The translations under genes and the position numbers were made by a program. From NCBI GenBank assembly GCA_021742025.1, contig JAIOWT010000030.1:1-9398 (forward strand): 9,398 bases of DNA, given 5' to 3'. This document shows, piece by piece, positions 6,038 to 9,398 of this stretch (the stretch's first letter is position 1; each line of letters starts with the position of its first letter). A model generated the notes under the pieces. That model was not told the DNA's origin. It worked only from the letters and a program-made list of their open reading frames with translations, and ran no database searches. Origin of the DNA: Candidatus Nanopelagicales bacterium (GTDB taxonomy: Bacteria > Actinomycetota > Actinomycetes > S36-B12 > UBA5976).

Positions 6038-7093
6038 TTAATCAAGACTGCGTCGATTGACTAGGAATCTGGCAGTTCCAAACAAAAGACCCACCATGAT
6101 CATCAAAATCATGCTGGCAAACCAGGCCCTCGCCACATCATTTTCCCCACCGAGTAATAGCTGCGTGAAGATATAAATCGGCAGTGCAGACATTGGTTCA
6201 CTGAAAGGATTTGTATTCACGGATGTGGCCCCGAATGCAGTGAACAACAGCGGCGCAGTTTCCCCAGCAACTCTGGCAATTCCAAGAATTGAGGCAGTAA
6301 CCAGGCCAGCGCCGGCGGAAGGTAAAACTACCATACGAATTACTTTTCGTTGGGTTGCACCTAAAGCTAGAGCCGCAGAGCGAAGATCATCGGGCACCAA
6401 CAGCAAAACTTCTTCTGCGGTTCGGGCAACGGTAGGCAGCATGAGGATGGAAAGTGCTATTGCGCCTGATAGACCCGAATACGGCAAAATTCCAGAAATA
6501 ACTAGTGCGGCATAAACAAAGAGTCCAGCCACAATTGATGGCACACCAGACATAGCTTGGACGAAGAATCTGACGTAAGGAGTCAATCTTCCACGGACTT
6601 CTGTTATGTACAGCGCAGCTAAAATTCCCAGCGGGATAGAAATGATCGACGCCAAAATTACAATAAGCGTCGTGCCAATAATCGCATGCAGGATGCCACC
6701 ATTGGTTAAGTCAGCTCCAGGTTCAACCGTCGATGCATCTTGAAAAAGTAAGTTTGACGAAAACGCCGCGATGCCTTGGACAAACACTGGCAATAAAACC
6801 GACACGGCGGCGGTTACGAAGATGATTACACTCGCAAAACACAAAATTTGTAAGGAAGAGTTAGCGATGGAGTACTTTCGCCGGCCAAACTTAGCTAGTA
6901 GCGCTCCAGTGATTAAGTGCAGACCTAACCAAGTGCAAAATAATCCCGACCCACCACGAATTCCAGTAACGGATACTACTAGCGCAGCTAACAACGGTGT
7001 TCCAACATGCACTAGCAATTGTTGGTTTCGGTAAACTGTGTCAGTAGCGGCCCAAGGTTTACGCTGGTTGGATTTTGTAGTTGTAATTGTCAT
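6038..7093 (-). CDS. pstA: PstA, phosphate ABC transporter permease
   Basis: PstA is one of the two membrane subunits forming the phosphate channel; it pairs with PstC and docks PstB. The 351-residue protein is strongly hydrophobic. The cytoplasmic EAA loop that contacts the ATPase is at about 239-258 (ALALGATQRKVIRMVVLPSA), followed by the family-typical IARVAGETAPLLFTAFG. The segment MSGVPSIVAGLFVY (181-194) and the periplasmic STVEPGADLTNGGI region are also PstA-like. The protein is about 55 residues longer than E. coli PstA because two extra hydrophobic segments (about 27-45 and 50-68) precede the first expected helix near 82-108. Its ATG overlaps the pstC stop (ATGA, 4 bp), which fixes the start and indicates translational coupling. 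No terminator separates it from pstS, 125 bp downstream. Confidence 0.96.
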   Translation of the reverse strand: MTITTTKSNQRKPWAATDTVYRNQQLLVHVGTPLLAALVVSVTGIRGGSGLFCTWLGLHLITGALLAKFGRRKYSIANSSLQILCFASVIIFVTAAVSVLLPVFVQGIAAFSSNLLFQDASTVEPGADLTNGGILHAIIGTTLIVILASIISIPLGILAALYITEVRGRLTPYVRFFVQAMSGVPSIVAGLFVYAALVISGILPYSGLSGAIALSILMLPTVARTAEEVLLLVPDDLRSAALALGATQRKVIRMVVLPSAGAGLVTASILGIARVAGETAPLLFTAFGATSVNTNPFSEPMSALPIYIFTQLLLGGENDVARAWFASMILMIMVGLLFGTARFLVNRRSLD

Positions 7094-8085
7094 TTCTTTG
7101 CCTTACTCGAGTTGACCAAAAGTGCTGCTGCTGCATTAGCAACTAGAGTGAGAACGAATAATGCTAGCGCGGCTGCAAAGAGTGCGCTGATCTCGAGTGG
7201 GCTTGCTTCCCCAAACTTGGCAATGATGAGTGACGCTACAGAGCCGCCCGAGCTTTCCAGTATTCGATACCAATTGACTCCGTCAAAAAACAATTGCAAT
7301 ACGAAGAAAACTGCAACTGTTTCACCTAGCGCGCGGCCGAGACCCAGCATTGCGCCACCGATAATTCCGCCGCGGCTAAACGGCAGCACCACGTCTCGAA
7401 TGATGGTCCAACGTGAGCCACCTAGGGCTTGCGCGCCATTAATTAACTCTGGCGGAACTAGTGCGAATATTTGACGAGTAACAACAGCGATGATTGGCGT
7501 GATCATGATCGCCAGCACCAAGCCAGCCATGAATGGACTCTGTTCAAATGCCGGGAATTCCACACTGAAGATTGGGATGAATCCCAATTTTTCATTTAGC
7601 CAAGCTGCCCAAAGGATGCCATGGGGAACCAAAACAAAGAAACCCCAAAGTCCGAAAACAATAGAAGGAATTGCTGCGATCAAATCTAGGAATACAGTGA
7701 AGCCAAAAGCGGTTCGCTTTGGCAATAGGTAAACAATACTTATCGCGATTCCAACAGCGAGAGGTACTGCGATCCCAAGAGAGATAATGGCAATCAGAAT
7801 TGATCCCCACAGCATAGGAAGAATGCCAAAAGCCGCTGGGTCAGTCGAACCTTCGGATGGCAACAAGCCATCGCCTGGATACCATGCGCTTTCGGTAAAG
7901 AATTGAATTCCGAAAGCCTGAAGTATGGGAGCCGCACTCTGAGCCAAGTAGCCAAAGATTCCCGCAAGAACTAAGAAGGAAGTCAGGCCACCTAAAATCA
8001 ATACGCCACGAAATATCCGGTCGCCTCTGGTGCGACGGACGGTTATGGCCTGGGGTGTTGGTTCAAGGTCCAAAGTGCTGGTCAT
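7090..8085 (-). CDS. pstC: PstC, phosphate ABC transporter permease
   Basis: PstC is the partner permease of PstA. The 331-residue protein has a short cytoplasmic N-terminus, a first membrane helix at about 27-48, an extracytoplasmic region (about 62-88), and several further helices. The EAA loop is at about 217-235 (GAQALGGSRWTIIRDVVLP), followed by GLGRALGETVAVFFVLQ, a typical PstC stretch. LIAAIPSIVFGLWGFFVL (135-152) is another conserved segment. The ATG at 8085 follows AAAAGGA at normal spacing. It is the first pst gene transcribed, downstream of the PhoX-like gene but separated from it by a strong terminator. I found no convincing PHO box in the 114-bp upstream gap, which is surprising for the head of the cluster. 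Confidence 0.96.
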   Translation of the reverse strand: MTSTLDLEPTPQAITVRRTRGDRIFRGVLILGGLTSFLVLAGIFGYLAQSAAPILQAFGIQFFTESAWYPGDGLLPSEGSTDPAAFGILPMLWGSILIAIISLGIAVPLAVGIAISIVYLLPKRTAFGFTVFLDLIAAIPSIVFGLWGFFVLVPHGILWAAWLNEKLGFIPIFSVEFPAFEQSPFMAGLVLAIMITPIIAVVTRQIFALVPPELINGAQALGGSRWTIIRDVVLPFSRGGIIGGAMLGLGRALGETVAVFFVLQLFFDGVNWYRILESSGGSVASLIIAKFGEASPLEISALFAAALALFVLTLVANAAAALLVNSSKAKK

Positions 8086-8144
8086 CGAATTTTCCTTTTG
8101 AATAACTAGAGCGTTAAAGGCTTAAAGTACAGATTACAGCGAAT

Positions 8145-8183
8145 AGGCGAACCGGTAGCCAATCAATGACTACCGGTTCGCCT
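8145..8183. terminator. hairpin terminator between the PhoX-like gene and pstC
   Basis: A perfect 14-bp inverted repeat, AGGCGAACCGGTAG (8145-8158) and its complement (8170-8183), encloses an 11-nt loop. It begins 16 bp past the stop of the PhoX-like gene on the minus strand. No long T-run follows in either direction, so it is not a textbook intrinsic terminator, but its stem strength and place right after a stop codon favour that role. Confidence 0.8.
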
Positions 8184-8199
8184 TGCTATTTCGCTTTGG

Positions 8200-9398
8200 T
8201 TAGTTGAATAGAGCTGACAGAGACGTAATCTTCAAGGTGTAAAGTCCGCCACCTTCGATGATTGCTGTCTTGATTGCCAAGTCCTCATCTGCATTGCTGA
8301 CAAACAGACGTCCGGTACCAACAACCGCTGGGTTGTCATAGCGTGCCGACGAGATGCTTGCAGTTTTACCTGAGTACAAGCTGACCACAACTGAGTTGCC
8401 AGTTACTGACTTAACAGAGTAGGTACCGTTGTGTGCACGAGTTAGGCCAACAACATTGATAATGTCGTTTGCCACAACCTTGGTGCCATCGGCAACTGTT
8501 AGCGTCATGTCTCGGCTAAATGTTGTTGTGCCTGACTCTGCAGCAACACTTACTGCGGATACGGCAACTTCGACTGCCTTAGTGCGCAAGTCTGGGCGTA
8601 GTAATGCGGTAGCTGTTGCCTTTAGTGGATCTGAAGCAAATGACAGGCCGTTTGAAGATGAGTTCAAGCCACCCAATGTGCTAACTGGGTGAATCTGAGC
8701 GTTGAATACGAATGTTGATCCGGTTCCACCGTACAACTTCGTGGCGTCAAAAATACCTGAGGTCTCTTCATCGTTAGTCATTTGTGCATTTGCATTGCCG
8801 ACAGATCCGGATACACCGAACATGTTTGGATCAAATGTTGCAACTGAAACAAGCTTGCGATCTGACAAACGAACTGCAAGTAAACGTGCTACCTGGTCAT
8901 TGCCACCTGGATCTTCTTGCAAGAAAGCAACAGTGCCATCATCAGAGATGGTGATGTTGTCCAACTTGTTAACCTTTAACGGTGATGGATCTAACGTGGT
9001 AACCATAGGTGCTTCAGAACCATTAAGGACTAGATCCAAGGTTGCACCCAACTCTGGCTGGTTAACATTCACGAACGTTAGTTTCCAGAGTGCGCCACCA
9101 TCACGAGCAGGGGTTGAGTCTGATGCGTTTTCCTTAACAGCTGGACTGCTTACAGTCGCACCGTCACTGGTAGCTTGTCCCGTCCAGCCAACATTCTTTA
9201 CTGCGTTCAGCGAATCAACCGAATTAAGGTGTGAATCTGACTGAGTTGTGATGAAGAAGTACTCATTCTTGTTTGCAGGGTTGAAGTGACCGTCTTCGAC
9301 ACGTGCGAATTCAGTTCCCAATGCAGTGGCAGATTTAGCCTGCGCAAGACCGGACTGGTTGGTGTTGATTTTGTTGAATTCAACATCAAGAACTCGAT
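8200..9398 (-). CDS. PhoX/DUF839-type phosphatase, C-terminal part
   Basis: The frame is open to the window edge, so only the last 398 residues are visible and the true start, with any signal peptide, lies outside; the TTG at 9321 is internal. Several segments match the PhoX/DUF839 beta-propeller family of secreted, metal-dependent alkaline phosphatases: EFARVEDGHFNP (29-40), GGALWKLTF (100-108), LDNITISDDGTVAFLQEDPG (145-164), DEETSGIFD (209-217), FVFNAQIHP (229-237) and AIIEGGGLYTLKI near the end. PhoX would release phosphate from organic esters for uptake by the Pst system encoded next to it. Between FNAQIHP and IIEGGG, where family members are usually short, lie about 130 extra residues, including a beta-rich segment (about 280-370) with DGTKVVANDIINVVGL and NGTYSVKSVTGN. 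Family membership is confident; activity, and whether it is a phosphatase rather than another DUF839 esterase, is inferred from context. Confidence 0.82.
   Translation of the reverse strand, partial: RVLDVEFNKINTNQSGLAQAKSATALGTEFARVEDGHFNPANKNEYFFITTQSDSHLNSVDSLNAVKNVGWTGQATSDGATVSSPAVKENASDSTPARDGGALWKLTFVNVNQPELGATLDLVLNGSEAPMVTTLDPSPLKVNKLDNITISDDGTVAFLQEDPGGNDQVARLLAVRLSDRKLVSVATFDPNMFGVSGSVGNANAQMTNDEETSGIFDATKLYGGTGSTFVFNAQIHPVSTLGGLNSSSNGLSFASDPLKATATALLRPDLRTKAVEVAVSAVSVAAESGTTTFSRDMTLTVADGTKVVANDIINVVGLTRAHNGTYSVKSVTGNSVVVSLYSGKTASISSARYDNPAVVGTGRLFVSNADEDLAIKTAIIEGGGLYTLKITSLSALFN

Noticed and set aside
8174..8183. GTTCGCC-like core upstream of pstC as a PHO box
   Set aside because: It is part of the right arm of the terminator hairpin and has no phased partner.
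8429..9244. Plus-strand open frames of 87 and 180 codons (8429-8692 and 8702-9244)
   Set aside because: Both lie opposite the PhoX-like gene and have Ser/Thr/Pro-rich shadow composition, with no recognisable family motif.

Overview
The window is a phosphate-starvation (Pho) locus, most likely from a low-GC planktonic actinobacterium such as Nanopelagicales/acI or a relative; that placement is inference. Three things support an actinobacterium. The protein sequences resemble actinobacterial versions (a SenX3-type kinase, a PhoU that aligns without gaps to the mycobacterial N-terminus as I recall it, and MshA of mycothiol synthesis). The regulatory sites are 11-bp direct repeats of the GTTCACC type. 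The base composition looks moderate, far below Streptomyces or Mycobacterium. No rRNA, tRNA, CRISPR array, insertion sequence or phage gene was seen.

Left part (1-3787). A SenX3/PhoR-type histidine kinase runs leftward off the window edge, and its response regulator would be expected just outside. It diverges from phoU across an intergenic region holding a two-unit PHO-box-like direct repeat (1190-1211). Rightward after phoU come mshA, the glycosyltransferase that starts mycothiol biosynthesis, and a YbjN-family gene that overlaps mshA by 4 bp. The mshA-ybjN-senX3 neighbourhood recalls the Mycobacterium tuberculosis region (mshA, Rv0487, gpm1, senX3, regX3). The divergent phoU/kinase arrangement recalls Streptomyces phoU/phoRP.

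Right part (3791-9398), all on the minus strand. In transcription order it holds a partial PhoX/DUF839-type secreted phosphatase, a strong hairpin terminator, pstC, pstA (4-bp overlap), pstS, a second strong hairpin, and pstB. Together PstS, PstC, PstA and PstB form a complete high-affinity phosphate ABC importer. The order C-A-S-B differs from the usual S-C-A-B. pstS has its own PHO-box-like site, and pstB, cut off by a terminator, has a weaker one. pstB and the YbjN gene converge with only 3 bp between stop codons.

How the genes would work together: PhoX releases phosphate from organic esters outside the cell, PstSCAB imports it, PhoU relays transporter status to the SenX3-type kinase, and the response regulator acts at the PHO boxes. 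The locus is mostly conventional. The points worth a second look are the loss of the kinase membrane anchor, a PstS without a lipobox, the unusual pst order with separate regulatory sites, two unexplained dyads ahead of pstS and pstB, and an inserted beta-rich domain in the PhoX-like protein.
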